From positions 2,018,052-2,080,582 of the forward strand of contig CP070674.1 of NCBI GenBank assembly GCA_020351995.1: a stretch of 62,531 nucleotides of DNA, written 5' to 3'. A program made the translations under genes and the position numbers. The notes under the pieces were generated by a model. It made no database searches. It saw only the letters and a program-made list of their open reading frames with translations, and was not told the origin of the DNA. This DNA is from Candidatus Zixiibacteriota bacterium. Its GTDB lineage: Bacteria; Zixibacteria; MSB-5A5; GN15; FEB-12. This document shows, one piece after another, positions 26,321 through 36,136 of the stretch (the stretch's first letter is position 1; each line of letters starts with the position of its first letter).

Positions 26321-26767
26321 ATGCTCAAAGGGATTCTCACAAAAGCAGTTACGCCGCTTCGGTGGGCAACTGTGATGTTTGCCGTGATGGCTCTGTCTCT
26401 GGGTGGAGCATCCTCAGCCGAACGGGCCTTTGACCTGTGTTCGACCGCCGAGAACGCGGAGCAGGGGATTTCTCAGAACGATTTGCTTCTCCCGGGTCCG
26501 CCTTCGCCGGACGAAATCCCGCAAAACATGACACCGTCGGGCAAGCCGAACTGCGAACCATACGCCTATCTTTCGGCACTATTGATCGGTGATTTTGCCA
26601 ATCTTGACAACCGCGCTGAAGGTGAATATCTGGATTTAGCGGTTCTGCATGGGACGGGAAAGTGTTCATCCGGTCAGGCGCAGGTTTGCTCAACCGCTTT
26701 TGGAGTCTCACCCCGACTGGGGATTCAGTTTACTCTGGTGGGTGCCAAACCATCGGGCACCAGTTAG
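26321..26767 (+). CDS. Small secreted protein, unknown
   Basis: 148 residues. A signal peptide (residues about 10-32, ending GGASSA) is followed by a mature chain of about 115 residues with four or five Cys (LCSTAEN, PNCEPY, GKCSSG, QVCSTAFG) that could form disulphides. The middle is Pro-rich (LLPGPPSPDEIPQNMTPSG). No family is recognised. It has no ribosome binding site, yet a good promoter lies directly before the ATG, so it may be translated leaderless. It sits alone between the M16 gene (divergent) and secD. Confidence 0.6.
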   Translation: MLKGILTKAVTPLRWATVMFAVMALSLGGASSAERAFDLCSTAENAEQGISQNDLLLPGPPSPDEIPQNMTPSGKPNCEPYAYLSALLIGDFANLDNRAEGEYLDLAVLHGTGKCSSGQAQVCSTAFGVSPRLGIQFTLVGAKPSGTS

Positions 26768-26844
26768 CCTTTGAGACACTCCTGATTTAATCCACAAAAC
26801 GAAAAATAGTAATAAACTAAGACATAGATGGGAAAGGGTATCTA

Positions 26845-28572
26845 ATGTCGACAAAGAACTGGCGGGTTATCCTAACCGCCATCCTGATTATTCTGGCTTT
26901 CTACGCCTTCTGGAACACTTTCAAGCTCTGGACCATGAGCGAGGGGGAAAAGACCGCCCTTGGCGAAAGTGATCCCGGAGCACTTCTGCAACTGCAGCAG
27001 AAAGCCATCAGACTTGGCCTCGATTTGCAGGGAGGAATACACGTCGTCCTCAAGGTGATTATGGAGGGTATGGATGACGATGCGTCGAAGGATGCTGTTG
27101 ATCGAGCCATTCAAATCATCCGCAACCGTATCGACGGTCTGGGTGTGGCCGAACCGATCATCGTCAAGCAGGGCAGTGACCGCATTGTCGTTGACCTACC
27201 CGGTTATACCGACGCCGAGCGAGCCGAGGACCTGATCGGCCAGACAGCTTTGCTGGAGTTCAAACTTCTGGCGTCGTTCGAAGATGCCAGTCAGATTCTC
27301 ATGCGCATTGATTCAGTCGTTTATGCCTACGAGATGGAACGGCAGGCCGAAACCGAGGAACCGGAAACGATCGAAGAGGAAGCACCGGTTGATACAACCG
27401 GGGCTGTCACGGAGGATGACGATGAAGACATCCTCGCCGAGCTGATGGGTGACTCGGCCGTGATCGATACCGCGGCGCTGTTCGGCTTTGACGAGTCCGA
27501 ACTCGGCATGAGTGAACTACCGGTCACTTCGCGAATGGAAGTAGCCCTTTATTCAGATCAGACAGCCACCAGTTGGCCGGGTTTTGCCGTGGCCAGAAAA
27601 GACCGGGAACTGATCGATAGATGGCTCAACCTTCCCCAGGTTATGGCTACCATCCCGATTGATATTCAGTTCGCCTGGTCAACGCGCCCGGAGCTGAGAA
27701 ATCAAAGGGAGGTCTATTACCTGTACGGCCTTAAGAGAAAGACCGAGTTTCTCGGCAAGTTTCTCGAAAGAATTGCCCTGTCACGCGACGAGATGGGCGG
27801 CTTCGCCGTTAACTTCACCGTCTCCGGCGATGGTCTTCAAAGATTCGCCCAGCTAACCGGCGCCAATATCAACAAGCCTCTGGCGGTAATTATCGATAAC
27901 AAGGTTGAGTCGGCACCGTTCGTCAATTCGAAGATTCGTGGGCCGGGCAAGATCACCATGGGTGGCTCGGCTTCTCTTGAGGACGCCCGCAATATGGAAA
28001 TCGTTCTCAAGGCTGGTGCCCTGCCGGCTCCGGTCGAGATAATCGAAAAGAATGTTGTCGGAGCTACTCTCGGAGCCGATTCCATCAAGAAGGGGTTCTA
28101 CTCGTCACTCATCGGGCTCCTGATTGTTTTGCTCTACATTGCTGTCTATTACCGGCTATCGGGAGTGATCGCCGACATCGGTCTGCTGTTTAACCTGTTT
28201 TTCCTCCTGGCCGTTATGGCGGCTCTCGGTGCGACCTTGACCATGCCTGGAATTGCGGGTATTATTCTTACCATTGGTATCTCGGTGGATGCAAACATCC
28301 TGATTTTCGAACGTATCCGCGAAGAGCTTCGCACCGGTAAAACCGTGCGGGCTTCCATCGATGCCGGTTACAGCCGGGCCTTCGTGGCAATCTTCGACTC
28401 TCACGTGACCACCCTGATCACGGCCGGTGCGCTGTTCCTTCTGGGGTCCGGACCCATAAAAGGATTCGCCGTCACGTTGTTCTGGGGTGTGACCATATCC
28501 CTGTACACGGCTTACGTAATCACCAAACAGATTTTCGATTTCCGCAAAGGATATCGAACACTGAGCATATAA
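26845..28572 (+). CDS. secD: Protein translocase subunit SecD
   Basis: 575 residues with six membrane helices: one at the N-terminus, a large periplasmic P1 domain (about residues 50-390, KAIRLGLDLQGGIHVVLKV) and five in the C-terminal RND-like block (GFYSSLIGLLIVLLYIAVYY; MPGIAGIILTIGISVDANIL). It uses the proton gradient to pull secreted proteins to the periplasm after SecYEG. An acidic low-complexity insert (about residues 163-220, Glu/Asp/Thr-rich) interrupts P1. AAAGGG lies just before the ATG. It is followed by secF. Confidence 0.96.
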   Translation: MSTKNWRVILTAILIILAFYAFWNTFKLWTMSEGEKTALGESDPGALLQLQQKAIRLGLDLQGGIHVVLKVIMEGMDDDASKDAVDRAIQIIRNRIDGLGVAEPIIVKQGSDRIVVDLPGYTDAERAEDLIGQTALLEFKLLASFEDASQILMRIDSVVYAYEMERQAETEEPETIEEEAPVDTTGAVTEDDDEDILAELMGDSAVIDTAALFGFDESELGMSELPVTSRMEVALYSDQTATSWPGFAVARKDRELIDRWLNLPQVMATIPIDIQFAWSTRPELRNQREVYYLYGLKRKTEFLGKFLERIALSRDEMGGFAVNFTVSGDGLQRFAQLTGANINKPLAVIIDNKVESAPFVNSKIRGPGKITMGGSASLEDARNMEIVLKAGALPAPVEIIEKNVVGATLGADSIKKGFYSSLIGLLIVLLYIAVYYRLSGVIADIGLLFNLFFLLAVMAALGATLTMPGIAGIILTIGISVDANILIFERIREELRTGKTVRASIDAGYSRAFVAIFDSHVTTLITAGALFLLGSGPIKGFAVTLFWGVTISLYTAYVITKQIFDFRKGYRTLSI

Positions 28573-28590
28573 CGGAAAGGGATAAGTGAG

Positions 28591-29523
28591 ATGTTTAGAA
28601 TAATACCAGATACCAACATCAATTTCATCGGGGTCAGAAGGGTTGCCTTCGTAGTTTCTCTGGGTCTGGTCGCCCTCGGTGCCCTTGGCTTTATCCAGAT
28701 TGTTACCGGTAGTGCCAATCTGGGGATTGACTTTTCCGGTGGCGTCATGCTGACCGGTTGGTTCGAAAGACCGGTTTCAATCGAGGAACTGCGCGCCGCT
28801 CTCTCGACTGAGTTCCCCGATGCGGAAATCACGCGTGTGACCGACTTTGAAGAAGAAAACGCCTTTATTATAAAAACAAAGGGCCCTCAAACAGAGGCCG
28901 AGGCCAAAGAGATGGCGGCCGGGATCAAGACTGTCATCGAAGGCCAGATCAAGGATAACCCGTTTAACACCGCCGGCGGGCAGGAGAATATAATCGGCCC
29001 GGCGGTAGGTGAAAGCCTGCGAAAAGACGCCCAGAAAGCGGTTCTGCTTTCGCTTCTGGGAATCATCCTTTATATCTGGCTGCGGTTCGACTTCCGAAGC
29101 GGTATCGCCGCGACGGTAGCGACCTTTCACGATGTGCTGGCGGTCATCGGGATATTTTACATCCTCAACCTTGAGTTTGATTCGCTGATAGTTACGGCCT
29201 TGCTGACGCTGGCGGGATATTCGCTAACGGATACCGTGGTCGTCTATGACCGAATACGCGAGAACCTCAAGAAATTCCGCACCAAGGGAGAGTTCACCTC
29301 GAGCGTGAACAAATCCATTAACGAAGTTCTTTCTCGCACCTTCAATACTTCGATCACCGTTCTGTTTGTGGTCGGCACATTGTTTTTCTTCGGCGGCGAG
29401 GTACTGCGCAATTTCGCCCTGGCCCTGATCCTGGGAGTGCTGGTAGGTACCTACAGTTCTATCTTCGTGGCCAGCCCTATCGTCGTTGAATGGGAGGCCC
29501 GCTCGCCGAAGCGATTCAAATAG
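28591..29523 (+). CDS. secF: Protein translocase subunit SecF
   Basis: 310 residues, six membrane helices with a short periplasmic domain (GSANLGIDFSGGVMLTGWF). The C-terminal membrane block contains LAGYSLTDTVVVYDRIREN. It forms the SecDF heterodimer with the gene before it, 18 bases upstream. Its own ribosome binding site (AAAGGG) is good, and a terminator follows. Confidence 0.96.
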   Translation: MFRIIPDTNINFIGVRRVAFVVSLGLVALGALGFIQIVTGSANLGIDFSGGVMLTGWFERPVSIEELRAALSTEFPDAEITRVTDFEEENAFIIKTKGPQTEAEAKEMAAGIKTVIEGQIKDNPFNTAGGQENIIGPAVGESLRKDAQKAVLLSLLGIILYIWLRFDFRSGIAATVATFHDVLAVIGIFYILNLEFDSLIVTALLTLAGYSLTDTVVVYDRIRENLKKFRTKGEFTSSVNKSINEVLSRTFNTSITVLFVVGTLFFFGGEVLRNFALALILGVLVGTYSSIFVASPIVVEWEARSPKRFK

Positions 29524-29553
29524 AACACGTTTTGACACACCGATAAACCTCAT

Positions 29554-29583
29554 CCCGCCGGACCAACTCCGGCGGGTTTTGTT
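29554..29583 (+). terminator. Rho-independent terminator after secF
   Basis: A nine-pair perfect stem (29554-29562 with 29568-29576, five-base loop) is followed by TTTTGTTT. Confidence 0.85.
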
Positions 29584-29685
29584 TACAATCTGGCTGCCGC
29601 GCAGACCCTGGCTGGCCCGCGAATGACAGCTTTTCCAGCCACATTTTTGTCATCAAAAATACGGCTTTTACTGTATATTAAGTAC

Positions 29686-30426
29686 ATGGCAAAAATAGTT
29701 TCCATAATACTCGTGATGCTGGCTCTCGGCTCCGGTTTCATCACCCTTTCGGCTCTCGCCCAATTGACGGAACCCGAACCGGCGCTTGACCTTACACGCG
29801 CGGGACGACCTCACGAAGGAAACCCCAACCCGTCGGCTCTCAAGGTCGCTCGACTTCACTATTCCGGTGGCGGCGACTGGTACTGGGGACGATCGGCGGT
29901 GCCGAATTTCCTCAACTTTGTAAACGAAAACACTGATTTTCCGGTCGATACCAACGAATACGAAATCACTATCATGGACCCCGAACTGTTTCGTTATCCT
30001 TTCCTGTTCGCTACCGGTCACGGCGTAATCAGTTTCTCCGCCGAAGAAAAGGAACGCCTCAGGCAATATCTGGCTGGCGGAGGATTCCTGTTTGTAAACG
30101 ACTCTTATGGCATGGACGCCAATTTCAGAGAAACAATGGAGGAACTGTTTCCGGAAAGACAGGTGGTAGAACTTCCCTTCGACCATCTTATATATCACGG
30201 CTTTTATGATTTTCCCAACGGTCCCCCCAAGATCCACGAGCATGACAACAAACCGCCACGCGGTTACGCTATAATTATAAATGGGCGGGCGGTAATCTAC
30301 TTCTTGGTCGAATCCGATATTGGTGATGGGTGGGAAGACCCGCAGGTTCACAACGACCCGGAAGAAAAACGCCTCGAGGCCTTTAAAATGGGCGTAAACA
30401 TACTTACCTACGCCCTCCTCTATTAG
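29686..30426 (+). CDS. DUF4159 family secreted protein
   Basis: 246 residues from ATG 29686, chosen because the signal peptide (MAKIVSIILVMLALGSGFIT, ending ALA) begins there. The mature part matches DUF4159: LHYSGGGDWYWG, FLFATGHGVISFS, GGGFLFVNDSYGMD and YHGFYDFPNGPP. The fold resembles a glutamine-amidotransferase-like Rossmann domain, without a known reaction. It is the first gene of a three-gene operon with the DUF4175-like and TPR proteins. In other bacteria DUF4159 proteins occur near MoxR AAA+, DUF58 and von Willebrand A proteins, none of which is here. Confidence 0.85.
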   Translation: MAKIVSIILVMLALGSGFITLSALAQLTEPEPALDLTRAGRPHEGNPNPSALKVARLHYSGGGDWYWGRSAVPNFLNFVNENTDFPVDTNEYEITIMDPELFRYPFLFATGHGVISFSAEEKERLRQYLAGGGFLFVNDSYGMDANFRETMEELFPERQVVELPFDHLIYHGFYDFPNGPPKIHEHDNKPPRGYAIIINGRAVIYFLVESDIGDGWEDPQVHNDPEEKRLEAFKMGVNILTYALLY

Positions 30427-30443
30427 TCGGACACGTTACTGCT

Positions 30444-33400
30444 ATGAAACAGATACACAACATCGATTCGGTATACAAGAGTCTCAGGATGACGCTACTC
30501 AAAAAAAGGATGGTCCTGTTCGGCGCGGGCGTGCTGGTGACGGCGGCAGTGGTGGTGATCCTTTCGATTATCCTGTCCGCAATCGCTTCGTTAGCTGTGC
30601 TTCCCGTGGCCATCAAAATATCCCTGCTTGCTGCGACCGGTTTACTCACTTTGGTTGCTTTCCTTAAAGCGGCTGTAAGTAGACTGTTCTCAGATTCAGT
30701 GGAATCAGTAGCGGTGGATCTGGAAACGAAATTCCCCGAGCTCAAAGGCCGTCTCATCGCCGCTATTCAGTTCGCCCGGATGAAAAAGACCCCGGGTTAC
30801 TCCGCCGAACTGATGGCCTCAACCCGGCAGCAGGCGGTTGAGAACGCCAGTCAGATAAGTTTTGGCAAAGCCATACCGTTTCACCCTGTTCATCGAATGG
30901 TAAGACTTCTGGCAGTAGTGCTCGTGGTGGGATTACTGCTGGTGATTATTGCTCCGGGTATGTTTTACCGTTCTATTGAGGTATATTCCAGTCCACTGAC
31001 GGTCGTCATGCCGCCGGTAGGCTATCGGCTGACCGCCTTTCCCGGTTCGGTTCAGTGGATCAAGTATCAGGATATCGAGATCGGCGGCATCCTTGTCGGC
31101 GACAAACTGCCCGACAAGGCCGTAATTCATCATCGTCTCGCCGGCGGCAGCTGGCAGGAGACAGAGGTTGATGTTACGAAGCAGCAAACCCACCCGCTCA
31201 ACTGGGGTGACTCGGTGACATTCTCTACCACTCTCAGACAGATTAACAAATCGTTCGACTATTTCGTGGAAGCCGGCAAACTTGAAACGGAGATCCAGCG
31301 TGTTGATGTCGTCGACCGGCCCAGAGTGGTCGGCATCAAACTGTCACTGTTTTATCCCGAGTATACCGGTTTGGCTCCGAACATCATCGATGAAAATAAC
31401 GGTTCTTTTTCTGCCGTAATAGGCACCAGGGTGAATATGCAGGTGACTACCAACCGGCCCGTAGAGACAGCTGAGCTGGTCTTCGCTGATTCCAGCCGCC
31501 TGCCACTGACCATAGAGAGCGGAGCGGCCATCACCACCCTGAGAGTCGACAGTTCGCGCGCCTACTATGTCCATCTGCTCGATCACCTTGGCGAACGCAA
31601 TCCTGACCCCATCGAGTACTATATGACCGCCATACCGGACGAGTATCCCTCCATCGATGTTGTCCGCCCGGGGTTTGATGTCAACCTCAACGACGAGATG
31701 ATGCTTCCGCTAAAGGTTCACATTTTCGATGATTTCGGCTTCTCATCTCTGGTGCTCAAGTACATTGTCATCTCGCAGGGCAGACAGTCCGAGGAAAATG
31801 TAGCCGTTCTGCACTTCTCGGAACGAATTAAAACCGAGGGAGAAATCGAGTTCAACTGGGGACTCGATCAGCTGAATATGTTCCCTGGCGATTTTGTCAG
31901 CTACTATTTCGAGGTGGCCGACAACGACCAGATATCGGGCCCCAAGATAACGCGGTCCCGGCGGTATATTGCGCGCCTCCCGTCGCTCGACGAAATAATC
32001 GCCCAGGCTGAATATGAAAACGCCCGGCGGATTACCGGCGCCGAGAATATCCTCCGCACCGGCAAGGATCTCTCCGAGCGCCTCAGGAATGTTGCCCGCA
32101 AACTGCAGGCTCAAACCAACCGACTCGAACAAACCGACTGGCAGCACCAGAAAGAATTGGAGGCCCTGCTTGACAAGAACATGGAGATGGTCGAGCAAAT
32201 CGAGGATCTGGCCCAGTCGATGGAGAAATCGCTCGAAGAGTTAAATGATAAGGCCCTGCTCAGTCGCGAGATTCTCGAAAAACTCCAGCAGGTACAACAG
32301 TTATTCGAAGAAGTGGCCACACCCGAGATGAAGGAAGCTCAGCGGCGACTGATGGAGGCTATCGAGAACATGGATCCGGCTGACCTGGAGAACGCCATCA
32401 GGGACTTTCAAACCTCACAGGAAGAATTTCTTCAGCGGCTTGAGCGCACTCTGGCCTTGTTGAAGAAATTGCAGCTAGAACAGGCCATGGAATCGATGCT
32501 TCGTAAGGCAGAAGAGTTGGCCCGCAGGCAGGAAGAAATCAACGAGCGCACTGAGGCCTCGTCCGACTCCGAACTCGGCGACATCAGCGACGACGAACGG
32601 CAGGTGAACGAATCATTCGAACAACTACAGCAAAAAGCGAGTGAGCTCGACGAGCTTGCCCGTGAGGCACGCATGGAGCAGTCTCCACAGCTTGAGCGCT
32701 TCAAACAGGCGGTTGAGCGAAGCGAAGCCGGTGAGCACATGGAAAACATGGCTGATGCCCTCGAACAGCGGCAAAAGAATCGGGCCGGTAGCGAGGGGAA
32801 AAAGGCCTTCAGCAGACTGATGGAAATGATTGATGGCATGCAACAGCAATTGATGGCTATGAAAGGCGGGGAGAACGAAGCTCTAATGAGAGAGATGCAA
32901 ATGGCCCTGCAGGACGCCAACAATCTCTCCCGTATGCAGGAAGAGCTTTTGAATGAGGCCGAGGATGTCGGGGACCAGTCGATGTTCCTTCGCGACCTGG
33001 CGACCCGGCAACAGGACCTTTCCGGGGCTACCTCCGGGCTCAAGAACCGCATCGACGAATTGGGTAACCAGTCACCGTATGTTGCTGCCGAACTTCGCCG
33101 GCTGGTGAACGAATCGGCCGAATACATGAATATGGCCATGCAGCAGTTCGACAACAAACGGGGTAGGCGGGCGGTCGGAGAGCAGCGACAGGCCATCTAC
33201 AGCCTCAATCGAGCCTCCTTGCGGCTAATGGAATCGCTTAACCAGATGCAGCAGTCACAATCCGGGGCCAACTGCGACAAAGGAACCTCCATGCTTCAGG
33301 GACTGGCTGATAAGCAAAATCTGCTTAACCAGATGACTCAGCAGCAACTGGGTAGGTCTGGAATCAATCTCGAACTGGGCGAAGGTGGGATTGATCGGCA

Positions 33401-33878
33401 AACACTGCAGCGCCTCGCCGGAGAACAGGGCGGTATTCGTAAATCACTCGAACAACTCAACCGCGAGTTCGGGCAGTCCCGCCAGATTCTCGGTCGCCTC
33501 GATGATATCGCCGATGAGATGCAGCGAGTCGAAGAAGCGCTCTCGTCCGGCGACGTTAGCGGAGATCTCATCGACCAACAACTCAAAATCTACTCGCGAA
33601 TGCTGGAAGCCAGCCGTTCGCTTTACCGCAAGGATTTTTCGGAGCAGCGCCGCTCCAAAACCGCCACCAACCAGGCTTTCCACATTCCTCCGGAATTGTC
33701 CAGGGAGATTCTCGAGGACAGAATGAAACTCGAGGACAGGCTGCATCATTATCTCGGCGGCAGTTACCCCCCGCAGTATGAAGAGCAAATCAAGGCTTAT
33801 TTCAGGGCCCTTCTTCAGGCGGAAAGCAACCAGATGTTACCTAACAACGGCGATATTACGCCAACGGAAGATCAGTGA
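30444..33878 (+). CDS. DUF4175-like giant membrane-anchored coiled-coil protein
   Basis: 1,144 residues. Two or three membrane helices lie in residues 20-75 and 150-175, then a beta-rich periplasmic part (about 190-510) and a very long Gln/Glu/Met-rich coiled coil (about 520-1100). The layout resembles DUF4175 proteins, but I assign it by architecture more than motif. Its start is 17 bases after DUF4159 and its stop overlaps the TPR gene start (TGATG). A structural or scaffold role across the envelope is likely. Low-complexity helix explains the long false frames on the opposite strand. Confidence 0.75.
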   Translation: MKQIHNIDSVYKSLRMTLLKKRMVLFGAGVLVTAAVVVILSIILSAIASLAVLPVAIKISLLAATGLLTLVAFLKAAVSRLFSDSVESVAVDLETKFPELKGRLIAAIQFARMKKTPGYSAELMASTRQQAVENASQISFGKAIPFHPVHRMVRLLAVVLVVGLLLVIIAPGMFYRSIEVYSSPLTVVMPPVGYRLTAFPGSVQWIKYQDIEIGGILVGDKLPDKAVIHHRLAGGSWQETEVDVTKQQTHPLNWGDSVTFSTTLRQINKSFDYFVEAGKLETEIQRVDVVDRPRVVGIKLSLFYPEYTGLAPNIIDENNGSFSAVIGTRVNMQVTTNRPVETAELVFADSSRLPLTIESGAAITTLRVDSSRAYYVHLLDHLGERNPDPIEYYMTAIPDEYPSIDVVRPGFDVNLNDEMMLPLKVHIFDDFGFSSLVLKYIVISQGRQSEENVAVLHFSERIKTEGEIEFNWGLDQLNMFPGDFVSYYFEVADNDQISGPKITRSRRYIARLPSLDEIIAQAEYENARRITGAENILRTGKDLSERLRNVARKLQAQTNRLEQTDWQHQKELEALLDKNMEMVEQIEDLAQSMEKSLEELNDKALLSREILEKLQQVQQLFEEVATPEMKEAQRRLMEAIENMDPADLENAIRDFQTSQEEFLQRLERTLALLKKLQLEQAMESMLRKAEELARRQEEINERTEASSDSELGDISDDERQVNESFEQLQQKASELDELAREARMEQSPQLERFKQAVERSEAGEHMENMADALEQRQKNRAGSEGKKAFSRLMEMIDGMQQQLMAMKGGENEALMREMQMALQDANNLSRMQEELLNEAEDVGDQSMFLRDLATRQQDLSGATSGLKNRIDELGNQSPYVAAELRRLVNESAEYMNMAMQQFDNKRGRRAVGEQRQAIYSLNRASLRLMESLNQMQQSQSGANCDKGTSMLQGLADKQNLLNQMTQQQLGRSGINLELGEGGIDRQTLQRLAGEQGGIRKSLEQLNREFGQSRQILGRLDDIADEMQRVEEALSSGDVSGDLIDQQLKIYSRMLEASRSLYRKDFSEQRRSKTATNQAFHIPPELSREILEDRMKLEDRLHHYLGGSYPPQYEEQIKAYFRALLQAESNQMLPNNGDITPTEDQ

Positions 33879-35728
33879 TGGCACCCTCCAGATTCACCCT
33901 GGCTGTCTCGGCAATCGCTTTCATCGCGGTGATGATGGGATCGGGGCTTGTTCATGCCCAGGTTTCCGGTGGAGACGAAATACCGGGACAGAAAAATCAG
34001 GCCTCCCGCGACCTCGATGTCAAGATCAGGTTCTGCCGCCAGCTGATGCTGGATCAGAATTTCGCCGGGGCGGCCGATATGCTGGAACTCCTCTATGAAA
34101 ACTACCCCGGTAATCCCACGGTGGTTGGCATGCTGGTTCAATGTTACGACAAGCTCCAACTGTATGACAAAGCCGAGGAGATTATCAGGCGTCATCTGAC
34201 CCAGTATCCCGATAATTTTAACTTCCTGCTCCTCTACGCCGAGATCCTGGCGCGACAGGGCCGGGTTAACCAGGCCGCAACGGCGTATCTGCGAGCAGCG
34301 GCCGATATACCCCTGAATAATCTGGCAAGATACCAGCTCATTGTGCAGAGTATGGTTACCGAAGGTCTGGGCGAAGTCGCCATCGTCTTTATAGACAGCT
34401 TGCGTTCAGAGACAGCCGACAGCAGCTTGTTCGCCCTCCAGCGTGGCACCGTCCTGGAAAGACAAAAACGTTACGACAGTGCAGCCGCAGAGTTCTATTC
34501 TAAGCTCGATGATACTGCCCGCGTCGGCAATGAGGCGGAGAAGAAACTGCTGGCCTTACTCTCGTTTGGAGAATCAGAACCGGCGGCCGAGACCTATATT
34601 TTGACGCAGGCCGATCTGTTTCGTCAGCCAAGGGCTTTGAAAATACTATCTACCCACTATCTCAAGTCCGGACAGTATGAAAAGGCCTTCGAGTTTACCA
34701 TTAGCCGCGATTCCCTTCAAGGCCCGGACGGCAGAAGTATGGAGACTTTCATGCGCAGCTGCCACGAGCATCGGCTGTACGACCAGGCAGTCCGTACCGG
34801 CGATTACCTGTTCGGGCGTCGCGACAGCGCCGCGGTGAGGGACGATGTTTATCTGATCTATGGCGACGCCCTTACGCACCTGGGCAGATTTGAGGAAGCT
34901 ATTGCTGTTTATGAGAAGTTGTACGCGATTACCAGACAACGGCGGTTTCAGGCCGACGCGCTTTATCGAATCGGTACCATCTACCTCGATAACCTTAGTG
35001 ATTTCGATCGGGCCCTGATTTATCTCGACTCGGTGGAGACTTTTTACGGCGCCAATCCGGCCTACTTAACCGCTCTGGTGATCAGGCCGCTCTGTTATGT
35101 GCGCAAGGGGGAACTAAAGCAGGCGCGGGCGGAACTGGAAGAGCTCAAAAGTCGCCCTATCGACGGTATATACAAAGAGCGAGCCCAGTACAGCCTGGCC
35201 CTGGTGCATTTCTACCAGAAACAGATAGATTCGGCACAGGCCGCCCTGAGTAGATTGCTGGTCGATTTCCCGCGCGGAATGTATGTCAACGATGCTGTTC
35301 GGCTGCTGTTCATTGTACAGCAGGCGCAGTCTAACCAGCAACTCTTGTATGATTACTCAAATGCGCTGCTTTTTTTGGAAAGACGAATGGTGGATTCGGC
35401 TGTCATCAGGCTCAACCTTATGGCCGAATCTCAGGACCAAAGCCTGGCCGATCTGGCTCTATATGAGCTGGCCATTGTAAGTCTGGCTCATGCCGATACT
35501 CTTAAGGGGATGGAATATATAGACTTGCTGGCCCGGGATTTCCCCGAGTCTTATTACGTTCCGTATGCTCTGCGAACCAAGGCGGATTACCTGAGCACTC
35601 TTGTCGACCAAAAAGACCGGGCGCGCGAAATCTACCGTCATTTGCTGGAGAATTTCCCAAACTTCCCGTTCATCTCTGAGGTCAGACAGCAGGTGCGCAA
35701 ACTCGAAGGGGCGACGGGATCCTCTTAG
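33878..35728 (+). CDS. Exported TPR-repeat protein
   Basis: 616 residues from ATG 33878, which shares a base with the preceding stop. The signal peptide (FTLAVSAIAFIAVMMGSGLV, ending HAQ) is followed by about twelve tetratricopeptide-like helical repeats (for example NFAGAADMLELLYENYPGNP, YDKAEEIIRRHLTQYPDN, FEEAIAVYEKLYAITRQ and DRAREIYRHLLENFPNFP). It is likely a periplasmic adaptor working with the two upstream products. It ends by overlapping, tail to tail, the minus-strand gene at 35725. Confidence 0.85.
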   Translation: MAPSRFTLAVSAIAFIAVMMGSGLVHAQVSGGDEIPGQKNQASRDLDVKIRFCRQLMLDQNFAGAADMLELLYENYPGNPTVVGMLVQCYDKLQLYDKAEEIIRRHLTQYPDNFNFLLLYAEILARQGRVNQAATAYLRAAADIPLNNLARYQLIVQSMVTEGLGEVAIVFIDSLRSETADSSLFALQRGTVLERQKRYDSAAAEFYSKLDDTARVGNEAEKKLLALLSFGESEPAAETYILTQADLFRQPRALKILSTHYLKSGQYEKAFEFTISRDSLQGPDGRSMETFMRSCHEHRLYDQAVRTGDYLFGRRDSAAVRDDVYLIYGDALTHLGRFEEAIAVYEKLYAITRQRRFQADALYRIGTIYLDNLSDFDRALIYLDSVETFYGANPAYLTALVIRPLCYVRKGELKQARAELEELKSRPIDGIYKERAQYSLALVHFYQKQIDSAQAALSRLLVDFPRGMYVNDAVRLLFIVQQAQSNQQLLYDYSNALLFLERRMVDSAVIRLNLMAESQDQSLADLALYELAIVSLAHADTLKGMEYIDLLARDFPESYYVPYALRTKADYLSTLVDQKDRAREIYRHLLENFPNFPFISEVRQQVRKLEGATGSS

Positions 35729-35973
35729 CCGATACCGAGCTTCTCGCGATGAGACTCGAGGGCCTTTACCTGACATTCAAGGTCAAAAATTCGCTTTTCG
35801 TAGTGCTCTTTCATCTTGGTCCGGGCCTTGGTGGTGGTACGTATCAGCAGCCCGAGTGAAATGAGCATAAACATCACCGAGTTTACCTGCCGGAAGATGT
35901 CCCCCATGTTGAAAATCGAGTCAACAAACGCGAATATTCCGAGTACGAATAAAACGCTACACCAGACAAGCAT
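35725..35973 (-). CDS. Small two-helix membrane protein with coiled-coil tail
   Basis: 82 residues. Two hydrophobic helices (about 1-20 and 30-46) are followed by a charged coiled coil (KMKEHYEKRIFDLECQVKAL). GGGAGG lies seven bases before the ATG. The stop overlaps the stop of the plus-strand TPR gene by four bases. The family is not recognised; it looks like phage-shock-type or DUF-type small membrane proteins. It is monocistronic. Confidence 0.65.
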   Translation of the reverse strand: MLVWCSVLFVLGIFAFVDSIFNMGDIFRQVNSVMFMLISLGLLIRTTTKARTKMKEHYEKRIFDLECQVKALESHREKLGIG

Positions 35974-36074
35974 CTCTTTCCTCCCATGCTTCGATTAACT
36001 TAAGCCTTGGAAAATAAAGGGTTGTGGCTACGCCTACAAATATTATATTCTTGTTTCACAATCTTAAATAAGAC

Positions 36075-36103
36075 TGATACTATTAATACATTATCGGTAT
36101 AAT
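36075..36103 (+). promoter_or_regulatory. Possible promoter of the DUF2723 gene
   Basis: A perfect TATAAT (36098-36103) has TGATAC 17 bases upstream (36075-36080), a poor -35. Transcription would start about 27 bases before ATG 36137. Confidence 0.35.
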
Positions 36104-36136
36104 GCTTAGCTGCTTTACTTGGAGAAAATTGCCCGT

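Noticed and set aside
32432-33196. A 254-codon minus-strand frame rich in Ser, Cys and Arg
   Set aside because: It is the antisense of the Gln/Glu-rich coiled coil of the DUF4175-like gene; composition is unnatural and no ribosome binding site is present.
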